From Crocinitomix sp. (GTDB lineage Bacteria; Bacteroidota; Bacteroidia; Flavobacteriales_D; Crocinitomicaceae): a stretch of 38,502 nt of DNA. Position numbers and translations under genes: made by a program. Where the stretch lies: the NCBI GenBank assembly GCA_030836155.1, contig JAURQI010000090.1:1-38502 (forward strand). The letters are read 5' to 3'. The stretch's first letter is position 1. The number at the start of each line of letters is the position of its first letter. A model generated the notes under the pieces. It had not been told where the DNA came from. It saw nothing but the letters and a program-made list of their open reading frames with translations, and made no database searches. Below are positions 30,122 through 38,202 of this stretch, one piece after another.

Positions 30122-31474
30122 TTAAAGTGCTTTCGTCCAACCGGCAGTCCAATCAGATCCTGACTGAACAGCACCGATGTAAGACGCAGCATCAAACCAT
30201 GATCCCCATGCCGTTGGGTCACCAGCGCCAGTTGCAGTCGTTCCAACATATCCTGAAAGGAATCCAACTAAAGAACCATCAGTAGCTGAAGTGTTTCCGT
30301 TTGCAACATCTTCGAAGTTAGCGATACCCGTTGCAGCGTCTCCAGCAGATGTTGTGAAAACGAATGGGTTAACATTGTCAATGATGCTGTTCATCATAGT
30401 CAATGAACCACCGTCCATGTTTCCTAAAGTTACGTCGTGCTCAACTTGCGCTCCTCTTTTAGGGAATCCAGTTACGACGAAGTTCATTAAGTTACCTTTA
30501 GTTCCTTCTCTTAATTTCAAACCTTGGTTTGAATCATCACCATCGTTAACACCAATTAAAGTAACGTTAGCAATGTTCGGGTTAGAATAAGGTGCAGCTT
30601 CGTTGTTATCACCGTTGTTATCTGCTTCGATACCACGGTCACCACCAACAGCGTCTTGGTTTACAACCCAGAATTGTCCATTTCCTGACCATCCGTGTGT
30701 CCAGTCAAATGAATCATCTTGGTTACCAGAAGAGATCGCATATTTTAAAGAAACAGTTCCACCGAAGAACTCAAATCCATCATCAGATCCTTTGTATGCT
30801 TGTAAGTGGTGTAGTGTTGTTCCTGATCCACATCCGTTGAATGAGAATCCGTTCAATTCGTTATCTGTACCTAAGATTTTTCCAGCGTACTCAACACGAA
30901 CATAACACATAGAACCAGAGTTGTCAGCAGCATTGTCACCACCATAGATACCTGTACCACCTTCACCCTCAGCACTCGCACCAGTGTTGATTGGAGCGTA
31001 TCCGTTTATGATAATTCCTCCCCAAGAACCTGGAGTTGGAGCGTCAGCGATCGGAGTAAAAACGATTGGTTCATCAGCCGTCCCACAAGCTTCGATTTTA
31101 CCTCCTTGGGATATAGAGAGGAAAGGAGTAGTCCCATCATTTGCAGCATATACAGTAACTCCAGGCTCAATTGTTAAAGTAGCTCCTGAACCAACGAATA
31201 CACCACCAGAGATCATCCAGTTACCAGCAGCAGTGATCGTACGATCTGCATCAATAGTACCAGTGATTTGGTTGTACGTTTCACTTCCAATAGTTACTTC
31301 TGTATACCACGTATCGGTATCAGGTAATTCACACGAACCGTCATCTTTTTTAGCTTCAGCATCATAGTTAGTTGCTAATGGATCAGTACATCCTTTTTTC
31401 TTACAAGCAAGAACTACTGCCAGTAGTGCGCCTGCTAAAACCATCATCTTGACAGTACTTTTTTGAATTTTCAT
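30122..31474 (-). CDS. Surface lipoprotein, predicted beta-helix-like, partner of TonB receptor
   Basis: The 450-residue protein has a lipoprotein signal (MVLAGALLAVVLACKKKG, with LAC lipobox) followed by a Cys-bracketed motif GCTDPLATNYDAEA..DDGSC, seen in many Bacteroidota surface proteins. The remainder is Gly/Asp-rich with short repeated strands typical of a right-handed parallel beta-helix: SGGVFVGSGATLTIEPGVTV, GSWGGIIINGYAPIN, GGTGIYGG, LHHLQAYKGSDDGFEFFGG. It ends DWTAGWTKAL. I do not recognise a function; database entries of this kind are often mislabelled as transporters. It lies downstream of the TonB receptor gene in the same orientation with its own control region, which suggests a receptor plus surface-lipoprotein pair. 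It is not a SusD-type helical protein. Confidence 0.75.
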   Translation of the reverse strand: MKIQKSTVKMMVLAGALLAVVLACKKKGCTDPLATNYDAEAKKDDGSCELPDTDTWYTEVTIGSETYNQITGTIDADRTITAAGNWMISGGVFVGSGATLTIEPGVTVYAANDGTTPFLSISQGGKIEACGTADEPIVFTPIADAPTPGSWGGIIINGYAPINTGASAEGEGGTGIYGGDNAADNSGSMCYVRVEYAGKILGTDNELNGFSFNGCGSGTTLHHLQAYKGSDDGFEFFGGTVSLKYAISSGNQDDSFDWTHGWSGNGQFWVVNQDAVGGDRGIEADNNGDNNEAAPYSNPNIANVTLIGVNDGDDSNQGLKLREGTKGNLMNFVVTGFPKRGAQVEHDVTLGNMDGGSLTMMNSIIDNVNPFVFTTSAGDAATGIANFEDVANGNTSATDGSLVGFLSGYVGTTATGAGDPTAWGSWFDAASYIGAVQSGSDWTAGWTKAL

Positions 31475-31502
31475 TTCTCTTTTCTTTTTTCAGATTTCGA
31501 TA

Positions 31503-31510
31503 CAAAGATG
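31503..31510 (-). promoter_or_regulatory. Probable -7 element of the lipoprotein gene (CATCTTTG)
   Basis: One mismatch to TAnnTTTG on the minus strand, 28 bases before the ATG at 31474. It resembles the porin element (AATCTTTG) in having the same ATCTTTG core with an imperfect first base. Confidence 0.4.
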
Positions 31511-31525
31511 TAGCTTATGTTTCGC

Positions 31526-31591
31526 TAACCAATTACCTGCTTATTACGCTTAGGTTAATTAATCGTTAAAGTGGTTTAACATTAAGTTAAT
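31526..31591 (-). promoter_or_regulatory. Weaker 11-bp-phased repeat block upstream of the lipoprotein gene
   Basis: Read on the minus strand in 11-mers: ATTAACTTAAT, GTTAAACCACT, TTAACGATTAA, TTAACCTAAGC, GTAATAAGCAG, GTAATTGGTTA. Each unit starts with TTAA- or GTAA-like bases, in the same 11-bp phase as the better arrays. The match is looser and spacing to the -7 (15 bases) differs, so this is a candidate only. Confidence 0.35.
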
Positions 31592-31648
31592 GTAATTGCA
31601 GCGCTGCAAATTGAGAGTGGGTTCTCATGATGAGATTGATCAAACAGC

Positions 31649-31682
31649 AAAAAAAATCCCGTTAGTCAGTGACCAACGGGAT
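31649..31682 (-). terminator. Rho-independent terminator after the TonB receptor gene
   Basis: On the minus strand ATCCCGTT-GTCA/TGAC-AACGGGAT forms a hairpin with one internal mismatch (31682-31656), followed by a run of T. It separates the receptor transcript from the downstream lipoprotein gene. Confidence 0.85.
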
Positions 31683-31703
31683 ACCATTTATAAAATGAAT
31701 TAC

Positions 31704-34700
31704 TTATTCAGCAGCTTCTGTTTCGGCTTCAGCCATTTCAGTTGGCTTTTTCTTTTTCTTAGCAACAGGGATGTTGTAAGAGAATGACAAGCTAAAGTCG
31801 ATACCTCTTTGGAAGCTTGAAACGTTTAATGTTTCACCCGCATTTACCATGTCTTGCTGCACGATATTGATTGTAGGGTTTAAGATATTCTTTGCTTTAA
31901 ATCCGAAACTATATGTATCATTAAATGTAATACTACTTACAAAATTGAGCGAGTTAACGGGTTGCTCATACTGATCACCAATTCCGTTAGATCCAACTGA
32001 GAATAAACGGGGTCCGAATACATTATAAGAGGCAGCAAATAAAACTGACTTCTTATTGTTATCGTCATCAGAACCAAAGTCATTTTTATAACTTAAATCA
32101 AAGTTGATTAGGTATGGAGAAGCTCCTTCTAGTGGACGGATTGAATTGGTGTTAATTGCACCACCATCCGTTGTGTCAATGATAACTGAAGTGTACATAT
32201 AAGTGGCGTTGATGGCAACACTGAATTGATTTAAGATGCTCGTATCTCTTTTCAAAGAATCACTCACCAAGAAAGCTAGGCTCTTCATCATTTCAATTTC
32301 TGCTCCAATAACGTTTGCCGATTGCGCGTTGGCAAAGCTCATCAATTGTCCACTGGCAGTTGCACGCATCGTTTGCTCAATTGGACGATCTAAATATTTA
32401 TAGAAACCACCAACTGTGAACATTTCACCTGGTTTTCCATAACGCTCATAACGGAAGTCAGCATTGTAGTTTGTACCGTTATCCAATTCTGGATTACCCT
32501 GGGCTTTCATACCTGCGAAGTACAATACATACTGGAATGGTGCAACCTCATTGAATTTAGGACGCGTTAATGTTTTACTCGCTACAAATCGGAATACATC
32601 TTTATCTGTTGCATTGAGACGTGTTATTAAGCTCGGTAAGATGTCGTTGCTCAAGATGATGTTCTTTTCGTATTCAGAAGGCGTTTGTTGGTTTCTGTTC
32701 TCAACGCTTTGGTATCCACTTTCGAAACGAACGCCCGGGATGATGTGGAACTTGTTAAAACGCATTTGAATATCTGAGTAGAACCCAGTTACTTGCTGTT
32801 GCGCTGCGTAAGATGAACCGAAGTTCACTACTTCATCAATGCTAAACTGACCTAATTCGTGACGATCAGAATTTAAGAATTCGTTCATATTATAAATGTC
32901 AACATTGTTTCCAACCTCATCTGCTAAGCTGTTTAGGATATAGTTGTATTGTTTGTAATTAAACGCTCTTTTTTTTGATTTGTAATCAGCACCAACTTTT
33001 AGAATAATTTTCTCAGCAGGTAGACTATCTTTTTGATACGAATTCCACTGCTCTCCATATTTTAAGACGTAACTAGCATTTACTTTTCCAGCAATCTCAC
33101 TTTCACGTAAAGCACTGTGGAAAATATGATTTTCATTACGATCGATAAAGTTAAAGGCATAGCTGTTAGTTGCATTCCTGTTTTCTTCATCATAAAATGC
33201 AACAAACTGTTTTCTATCGGGTTCTTGACTTCCTGTTATGCTGTACGATCCTCTCCAGTCTATAGTTAATCGAGACAGAGATGAATCTTCGCTAAAAGGT
33301 AAAAATTCATGTGTACCAATTATTTGATTGACAGAGATAAAATTCTGTTGATAAGTGTTTCTTCGTGAATAGACATCTCTTGGGTAGTCAAAGTGTGAAC
33401 CCCAAGACTCTCTTACTTCGTCACTTGAATTGTTGACAAATAAAGAATTAAAGGAGATGTTGTTTTTTGGATTCAATCTGAAATACAAGTTGAACAATCC
33501 GGTTGTAGCCGTTTCTCTTCTGTACTTATCAAAATCGTAGTTCAAACGTTCTTCACTTTGTGCGTTGATGATTTTAATCTGACCGTTTTCATAGCGATAG
33601 CTGTGATCGTGTGACAGCAAAGTCAAGAATCCAATCCCTTTCGATCGATCTTTGGATTTAGTTGTAGGATAAAAATTTCCCGCTGTTAAAGAAAAGTTAG
33701 AATTAGGTAAAGCGCTTACAAGCTTGGTACCGAAATTATCGTTGAAGCCAGTTGGGTTACCTTCTTTTGAACTGTAGATCGAGTTGGGATAAATATTGTT
33801 CACAGCACTAAGTGTCCCTGTTTTCGAATTGGCAATAACATACTCAGGAATTTGACGCGTTCCGTTATCGAATCCAAAATAATCGTAATGACCACCTTCG
33901 TAGGTTCTGAAATCATTAAAAGTAGTTTGCGTGTTATATCCACTACCAATTCCAATTTTTAAAGTTGGTTGACTATAAAAGCTTCTTGTAGAAACGTTAA
34001 ATGCGCCTCCAGAGAAATCACCGTATAATTCTGAAGACATTACTTTACTGACTTCAATAGAACTCACGATATCAGTAGGGAAAATACTTAAAGGAGCCAC
34101 TCTAAAATCAGGGTGTGGAGAAGGGATTGGTAATCCGTTCATGTAAGCCACGTTATATCGATCGCCCAAACCACGAACGTAAAGTGAAGAACCAACCGTT
34201 GACATACCTGTCATTGTTTTAGCAGCTCCACCTAAATCACTTTGCCCCGTTTTTTCGATCATATTACGTGATTTTTGCGTGGTCACCTTCGTATCATTTT
34301 TGACGTCTTGCACAACTGCCACTTCTGACTTACCATTATCTAACGTCCTTTTTGCAGTAATTACAACTTCTTCAAGTTGTCCCGCACCACTCATCATTAC
34401 ATTGTGCGTAATCTTTTGGCCAGAGACAATGTTTAAAATAACAGTATCTGCCTTTAGTTGCAAGGTGCGATTAGTAAAAACTAAAGTGTTTTCACCTTCC
34501 GGTAAATTGATAGAATACGCACCAAAAAAATCCGTTTTTACTTTTGGTGTCATTTTGCCATTTTTTAGAACGGATACAGTTGTCAGAGGCACCGTCTCTT
34601 CTCCATCACCTAGATTTTGCATCACCACACCTCCAACTGTTCCAGTCTGCGCATGTGAGATATTCATAATCCCAAGAAAAGTCATAAGTAATAGAATCTT

Positions 34701-34712
34701 AGTTGCTTTCAT
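31704..34712 (-). CDS. TonB-dependent outer-membrane receptor with carboxypeptidase-regulatory-like domain
   Basis: From the ATG at 34712 the protein has 1002 residues: signal peptide (MKATKILLLMTFLGIMNISHAQ), a CarboxypepD_reg-like Ig fold (about 25-110), a plug (EEVVITAKRTLDNGK, SLYVRGLGDRYNVAYMNGLP, DIVSSIEVSKVMSSELYGDFSGGAFNVSTR) and a 22-strand barrel. It imports a ligand with energy from TonB. There is no SusD gene; the downstream lipoprotein is the likely partner. After the last barrel strand (FSLSFSYNIPV) it has an unusual charged tail of about 19 residues, AKKKKKPTEMAEAETEAAE. The track start (34733) lies at the predicted transcript start, so the inner ATG is chosen. Shares a 66-bp repeat array with the divergent PhoB-type regulator, hence phosphate or an organophosphate is a reasonable ligand guess. 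Confidence 0.9.
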   Translation of the reverse strand: MKATKILLLMTFLGIMNISHAQTGTVGGVVMQNLGDGEETVPLTTVSVLKNGKMTPKVKTDFFGAYSINLPEGENTLVFTNRTLQLKADTVILNIVSGQKITHNVMMSGAGQLEEVVITAKRTLDNGKSEVAVVQDVKNDTKVTTQKSRNMIEKTGQSDLGGAAKTMTGMSTVGSSLYVRGLGDRYNVAYMNGLPIPSPHPDFRVAPLSIFPTDIVSSIEVSKVMSSELYGDFSGGAFNVSTRSFYSQPTLKIGIGSGYNTQTTFNDFRTYEGGHYDYFGFDNGTRQIPEYVIANSKTGTLSAVNNIYPNSIYSSKEGNPTGFNDNFGTKLVSALPNSNFSLTAGNFYPTTKSKDRSKGIGFLTLLSHDHSYRYENGQIKIINAQSEERLNYDFDKYRRETATTGLFNLYFRLNPKNNISFNSLFVNNSSDEVRESWGSHFDYPRDVYSRRNTYQQNFISVNQIIGTHEFLPFSEDSSLSRLTIDWRGSYSITGSQEPDRKQFVAFYDEENRNATNSYAFNFIDRNENHIFHSALRESEIAGKVNASYVLKYGEQWNSYQKDSLPAEKIILKVGADYKSKKRAFNYKQYNYILNSLADEVGNNVDIYNMNEFLNSDRHELGQFSIDEVVNFGSSYAAQQQVTGFYSDIQMRFNKFHIIPGVRFESGYQSVENRNQQTPSEYEKNIILSNDILPSLITRLNATDKDVFRFVASKTLTRPKFNEVAPFQYVLYFAGMKAQGNPELDNGTNYNADFRYERYGKPGEMFTVGGFYKYLDRPIEQTMRATASGQLMSFANAQSANVIGAEIEMMKSLAFLVSDSLKRDTSILNQFSVAINATYMYTSVIIDTTDGGAINTNSIRPLEGASPYLINFDLSYKNDFGSDDDNNKKSVLFAASYNVFGPRLFSVGSNGIGDQYEQPVNSLNFVSSITFNDTYSFGFKAKNILNPTINIVQQDMVNAGETLNVSSFQRGIDFSLSFSYNIPVAKKKKKPTEMAEAETEAAE

Positions 34713-34735
34713 TATTTTAACGCTTAAATTCAATG

Positions 34736-34743
34736 CAAATGTA
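34736..34743 (-). promoter_or_regulatory. -7 promoter element of the TonB receptor gene (TACATTTG)
   Basis: Exact TAnnTTTG match on the minus strand, 23 bases before the ATG at 34712, with TTTG 22 bases upstream as a possible -33. A second, imperfect element (TATTTTG, 34772-34766) sits 20 bases from the repeat array and may be the activator-dependent start. Confidence 0.5.
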
Positions 34744-34792
34744 TATGCTCGTTTTCAGGGGATTCCAAAATATCGTGTTATGAATTCATTAA

Positions 34793-34858
34793 TTGTCCTT
34801 AACAATGGATTAACATTAAGTTCATTTTATGTTAAAAGAAACGTAACTATGAATTAAC
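34793..34858. promoter_or_regulatory. Six-unit 11-bp-phased GTTAA array between TonB receptor and response regulator (candidate Pho boxes)
   Basis: Read on the minus strand the 66 bases divide into GTTAATTCATA, GTTACGTTTCT, TTTAACATAAA, ATGAACTTAAT, GTTAATCCATT and GTTAAGGACAA. Four units begin GTTA, one TTTAA and one ATGAA, all in the same 11-bp phase. The block ends 21 bases from the -7 of the regulator gene on one side and 20 bases from a TATTTTG on the receptor side. The period and placement resemble tandem PhoB sites; binding is inferred. Confidence 0.55.
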
Positions 34859-34879
34859 GCTTTTGTAGTGCTCTGGAGA

Positions 34880-34887
34880 TATTTTTG
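34880..34887 (+). promoter_or_regulatory. -7 promoter element of the second response regulator gene (TATTTTTG)
   Basis: Exact TAnnTTTG match 13 bases before the TTG start at 34901. It excludes the track's GTG start (34868), which would lie upstream of the transcript. Confidence 0.55.
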
Positions 34888-34900
34888 TAAAAAGAATAAT

Positions 34901-35566
34901 TTGGAGCAGACTGTATTAGTCGTCGAGGACGATGCGGATATTAGAGAATTATTAAGGTACAACCTTCAAAAGGCTGGGTTAACTGTTCATGCGGTTGGAA
35001 CTGGCCGTGAGGTAATGAATTTGTGTAAGAAAATTAGACCAGACCTTGTGATTCTCGATGTTATGTTGCCAGATATTGATGGGATAGAGGTGTGCGAATT
35101 TCTGAGAAAAGATGCACAATTAACAGGCGCGTATATCCTTTTTCTCTCAGCGAGGGGAGAAGATTATTCACAGGTAGCGGGTTATCGTGCAGGAGGAGAT
35201 GACTACATTGTTAAACCGGTAAGTATTAAAGTCCTTATGCACAAGGTGCGTGCTGCATTGTCAAGAATAAGCCATTATCATATGCATGATGCCTCTCCTG
35301 AAAAAGTTGTTTTGAATACTGATCGCTTTTCAATAAGAAAAAACGGAAAAGAAAGTATTATTCCCAAAAAGGAGTTCGAGCTACTGTCTTATCTCATGAG
35401 TTCTCCAGATAAGGTTTTTAGACGCGAAGAGATCTTAGCGAATGTTTGGGGCCATTCGAATATCAATGACCGTACAATTGACGTGCATGTTCGTAAACTG
35501 AGAGAGCGTTTCGGTTCGAGTATTATCCGCACCGTAAAAGGTGTAGGTTATCGTTATATGGGTTAG
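34901..35566 (+). CDS. Response regulator, OmpR/PhoB family (second copy)
   Basis: From the TTG at 34901 (MEQTVLVVEDDADIREL) the protein has 221 residues; no ATG is available and the TTG puts the phosphoacceptor at Asp53, the same number as in the first copy. Receiver hallmarks are Asp10/Asp11, LVILDVMLPDIDG, FLSARGED (Ser in place of the switch Thr) and DDYIVKPVS. The winged helix has IPKKEFELLSYLMSSPDKVFRR and NDRTIDVHVRKLRERFG. There is no adjacent sensor kinase: the next gene is convergent, five bases from the stop. Its promoter lies 21 bases from the six-unit repeat array, so it may control itself and the divergent TonB receptor. Calling it PhoB is an inference from neighbours and repeat spacing. 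Confidence 0.88.
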   Translation: MEQTVLVVEDDADIRELLRYNLQKAGLTVHAVGTGREVMNLCKKIRPDLVILDVMLPDIDGIEVCEFLRKDAQLTGAYILFLSARGEDYSQVAGYRAGGDDYIVKPVSIKVLMHKVRAALSRISHYHMHDASPEKVVLNTDRFSIRKNGKESIIPKKEFELLSYLMSSPDKVFRREEILANVWGHSNINDRTIDVHVRKLRERFGSSIIRTVKGVGYRYMG

Positions 35567-35571
35567 TTCCC

Positions 35572-37911
35572 CTATCGGACAATCACCAATTTCTGCGTGA
35601 CCGCTTCATTGTTTTTATCAGTAATCTGCACGAAATAATGTCCGGCCTCCATATCATTGGTTCCGATCATAGCCTCAAACTGATTGGATTGATAAACAAC
35701 TCTACCTAATTCATCCCTAATCATAATTGAAGCCACCTCAGTTGGGTTTTCTACAAGAATTTGCACTTGCTCATTCGCTGGATTCGGATAGATTTTAAAT
35801 TTAAAAGCGTCATCCTCAGTAATTCCTGATTGTCCACCATCCGATACTACTGAAAAGTCATCAAAATAGAAGCCATCCATTTGTAATCCTCCATCCGTTA
35901 TCAATAAGAATTTAAATCTTACATTATCTTCATCAATATAATCTGTTAGGTCGATTTCTTCTAATACCCAATCAGCCTGCATACCTTCATATAATGGTTC
36001 ATCGACATCCTGCGGAGCAACGCCTAAAACCGTATAGTTTCCACAAAGAGGCGTCCATGTTGCCCCGTCGTTCGTACTCGCCATAAACTCAACATAATCA
36101 TAATCACTTTCGATTTCCCATTTAGCACGGAAGTTCACATAAGCATATGACGCACCTTCAAATGAGAATGCTTCATCCAATTCAATTTCTTTTTCGACAT
36201 TATTTCCGTAGGTATCATCATAAGGACTATCGGTGATGCAGTTAGAAGGCGAATAAAACGTTTCGTCTGTCAAATCCCAATCACCAGACCAGTGGAATAA
36301 ATCATCACAATCATCTGAGAAAACAACAAAACCTTCTCCATAACTTTTGATAATCGTATCATGTCTTGTCCAAGTGCCATTATCCGTGTGGATCACATAT
36401 TTAATCTCATCACCAAAAACTAAATCACCATCAATTTCATAGGCGATAGAATCTTCTTCTGTTTCCATTAAAGCTAATGTATGCACATTGGCATCTCCTG
36501 TAATGGTGATTCCAGACACACCCGTCATTGAAACGGTGATATCACCATCTTTTAATCCCAAGCGGTTAATTGAATAGTTTAAATATCCCGTGCTTGCGCT
36601 CAGTCGATTATCCTCGAGGTCAGCCGTTACACCATATACATGTGCTAGGTGAGACATGACCAAATTTGAGAATAACATCTCCTTACAGGTCGGAATGATA
36701 GCCGAACTTGGAGGCCAGAATGCATCGCCAACTTCTGGCGTTACAGCAAAAATTTCAGGTTTAACATCTAAGTCGTCCACATACATCCAATCGTCTGAAT
36801 CACCTGCTGCTGGGTACAATTCAGTCGATTTCTGACCGATATAACCATTGTGAACAGACATGTGGTCAGTATACGCTTGAAAATAATCGTGATCTTCGGC
36901 AAACTCTGCATAAGCCCATCCTATTGGAAATAATAATAAGTCACCATGCGAATGCGCATTGAAGGCAAATTTAAATTCATGATTTTCACACATCCACTTT
37001 ATAGCTTGCGTTTCTGGCTCGGAAAAATCTGAAACACCAGCATATGTATCTCCATTTTCAAAAGGGGAAGTACCTGATTCGTTCCAGTGGTATGAATAAT
37101 TTCTATTCAAATCAACCCCCATATTATCGTCACCGATATCCGGGTTTCTATTTTTACGATGCATTCCGCCACCGCCAGGGTTGGTCGTATGGTTGTATTT
37201 ATAACCGTCTGGGTTGATCATTGGAACAAAGTACATTTCTGTATTATCCACCAAATAGGTGACCTCATCATTTATTCCATAGTTCTCTAAAAGGTACCAC
37301 ATGTAAAAGATAGTTTGTGATAAACTCATGGGTTCTCTAGCATGATGAATGGCAGTATAAAGGACTTCTTCCTCGTCAACTTCATCCGTCTCAGCATTAT
37401 CCGAAATTCTAACCCAATGAATTGGACGTCCTTCCCAGGTTTCAAAACCAGGTACACCATCTTTTTCTGTAATTAATTCAGGATATGCCGCATGCATGGC
37501 ATCGAGTTCTGCCAAATATTCCTCATATGTATAATATCCACCCATATCTCCTAATTCGAAATTCTCAGGTGTAGTTGGATTGTATCCACCATCATCTCCT
37601 CCGTCACAATCCGATCGGTCAGATCTTGTGATGGGATCATTGATGTGTTCAGCATAATAGGAAGCTACGTCATCAATCAAGATATCATAGGCAATGCCTT
37701 CTTCATCTAAAATTTGAATTTCTCGTGCTGATAAATCCACTTCACACCAATGATTCAGTTTGTGTTTACCATGATCCAATGTGACGCCCATATTGGACAA
37801 GTCATTCAGTTCTGCATTGGTTGCATAGATCTTGACTTTTGAATAATTGAGCTGCGCATTAATTTGCCAGCTGCCCATTAGCATAAGGGCGAGTAAAATG
37901 AAATTTTTCAT
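35572..37911 (-). CDS. Secreted M14 zinc carboxypeptidase with T9SS type A sorting domain
   Basis: A 779-residue exported peptidase. After a signal peptide (MKNFILLALMLMGSWQINAQ) and a propeptide-like region, the M14 domain spans about residues 125-430. The zinc ligands are His and Glu in IHHAREPMS and the later His in FNAHSHGDLLLF. NPDGYKYN and DLNRNYSYHW carry the substrate-binding Arg, and TPEVGDAFWPP holds the catalytic Glu. Next comes a beta-sandwich, then a MAM/jelly-roll-like module (about 560-690) with VEFMASTNDGATWTPL. The last 75 residues are a type A sorting domain beginning FKIYPNPANEQ and ending KLVIVR, so the enzyme is secreted by type IX secretion and probably attached to the cell surface. 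It should release C-terminal residues from external peptides. Confidence 0.93.
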   Translation of the reverse strand: MKNFILLALMLMGSWQINAQLNYSKVKIYATNAELNDLSNMGVTLDHGKHKLNHWCEVDLSAREIQILDEEGIAYDILIDDVASYYAEHINDPITRSDRSDCDGGDDGGYNPTTPENFELGDMGGYYTYEEYLAELDAMHAAYPELITEKDGVPGFETWEGRPIHWVRISDNAETDEVDEEEVLYTAIHHAREPMSLSQTIFYMWYLLENYGINDEVTYLVDNTEMYFVPMINPDGYKYNHTTNPGGGGMHRKNRNPDIGDDNMGVDLNRNYSYHWNESGTSPFENGDTYAGVSDFSEPETQAIKWMCENHEFKFAFNAHSHGDLLLFPIGWAYAEFAEDHDYFQAYTDHMSVHNGYIGQKSTELYPAAGDSDDWMYVDDLDVKPEIFAVTPEVGDAFWPPSSAIIPTCKEMLFSNLVMSHLAHVYGVTADLEDNRLSASTGYLNYSINRLGLKDGDITVSMTGVSGITITGDANVHTLALMETEEDSIAYEIDGDLVFGDEIKYVIHTDNGTWTRHDTIIKSYGEGFVVFSDDCDDLFHWSGDWDLTDETFYSPSNCITDSPYDDTYGNNVEKEIELDEAFSFEGASYAYVNFRAKWEIESDYDYVEFMASTNDGATWTPLCGNYTVLGVAPQDVDEPLYEGMQADWVLEEIDLTDYIDEDNVRFKFLLITDGGLQMDGFYFDDFSVVSDGGQSGITEDDAFKFKIYPNPANEQVQILVENPTEVASIMIRDELGRVVYQSNQFEAMIGTNDMEAGHYFVQITDKNNEAVTQKLVIVR

Positions 37912-38063
37912 GGTGTGTAGCTTTTATACATTCTAAATTTACAAATATTTGGGCAGATTCTCCCTGATTGATAGCCATTTCACCGTGTCAAAACGTATTT
38001 TCAATGAAAAATCGCCATCGATTGCGAGGAGTTCATTATATTTACAGCAGAAAAATAAATGTT

Positions 38064-38180
38064 ATGGCATCATCAGAAAATTCAAACAGACCTTATTTCG
38101 ACGATTCAACATCTATCTTGGTTCCTATTTACGTAGTGGTTGCACTCATTACTATTTTCGGGATTCTATTTTTCGGATAG
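38064..38180 (+). CDS. Predicted 38-residue single-pass membrane miniprotein
   Basis: The ORF track reports a 70-residue frame from 37968, but its first 32 residues look like random read-through. The ATG at 38064 gives MASSENSNRPYFDDSTS followed by one hydrophobic helix (ILVPIYVVVALITIFGILFFG) to the stop. A polar, acidic N-terminus and a C-terminal helix ending in FFG suggest an N-in or tail-anchored inner-membrane peptide. A near-consensus -7 (TATATTTA, 38037-38044) lies 19 bases upstream and a clear terminator follows 23 bases after the stop, so the small gene is bracketed as its own unit. Function unknown; coding status rests on this bracketing and the clean helix. Confidence 0.6.
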   Translation: MASSENSNRPYFDDSTSILVPIYVVVALITIFGILFFG

Positions 38181-38202
38181 TCGATACCTTATATAAAATT
38201 GT

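Noticed and set aside
30291-31367. Several plus-strand ORFs opposite the lipoprotein gene (up to 127 residues)
   Set aside because: Overlapping in different frames and compositionally odd; the lipoprotein frame has signal peptide, lipobox and repeats.
34279-34857. 192-residue plus-strand ORF opposite the TonB receptor N-terminus
   Set aside because: It runs through the receptor plug and the repeat array; no recognisable motif and Val/Ser/Thr-rich antisense composition.
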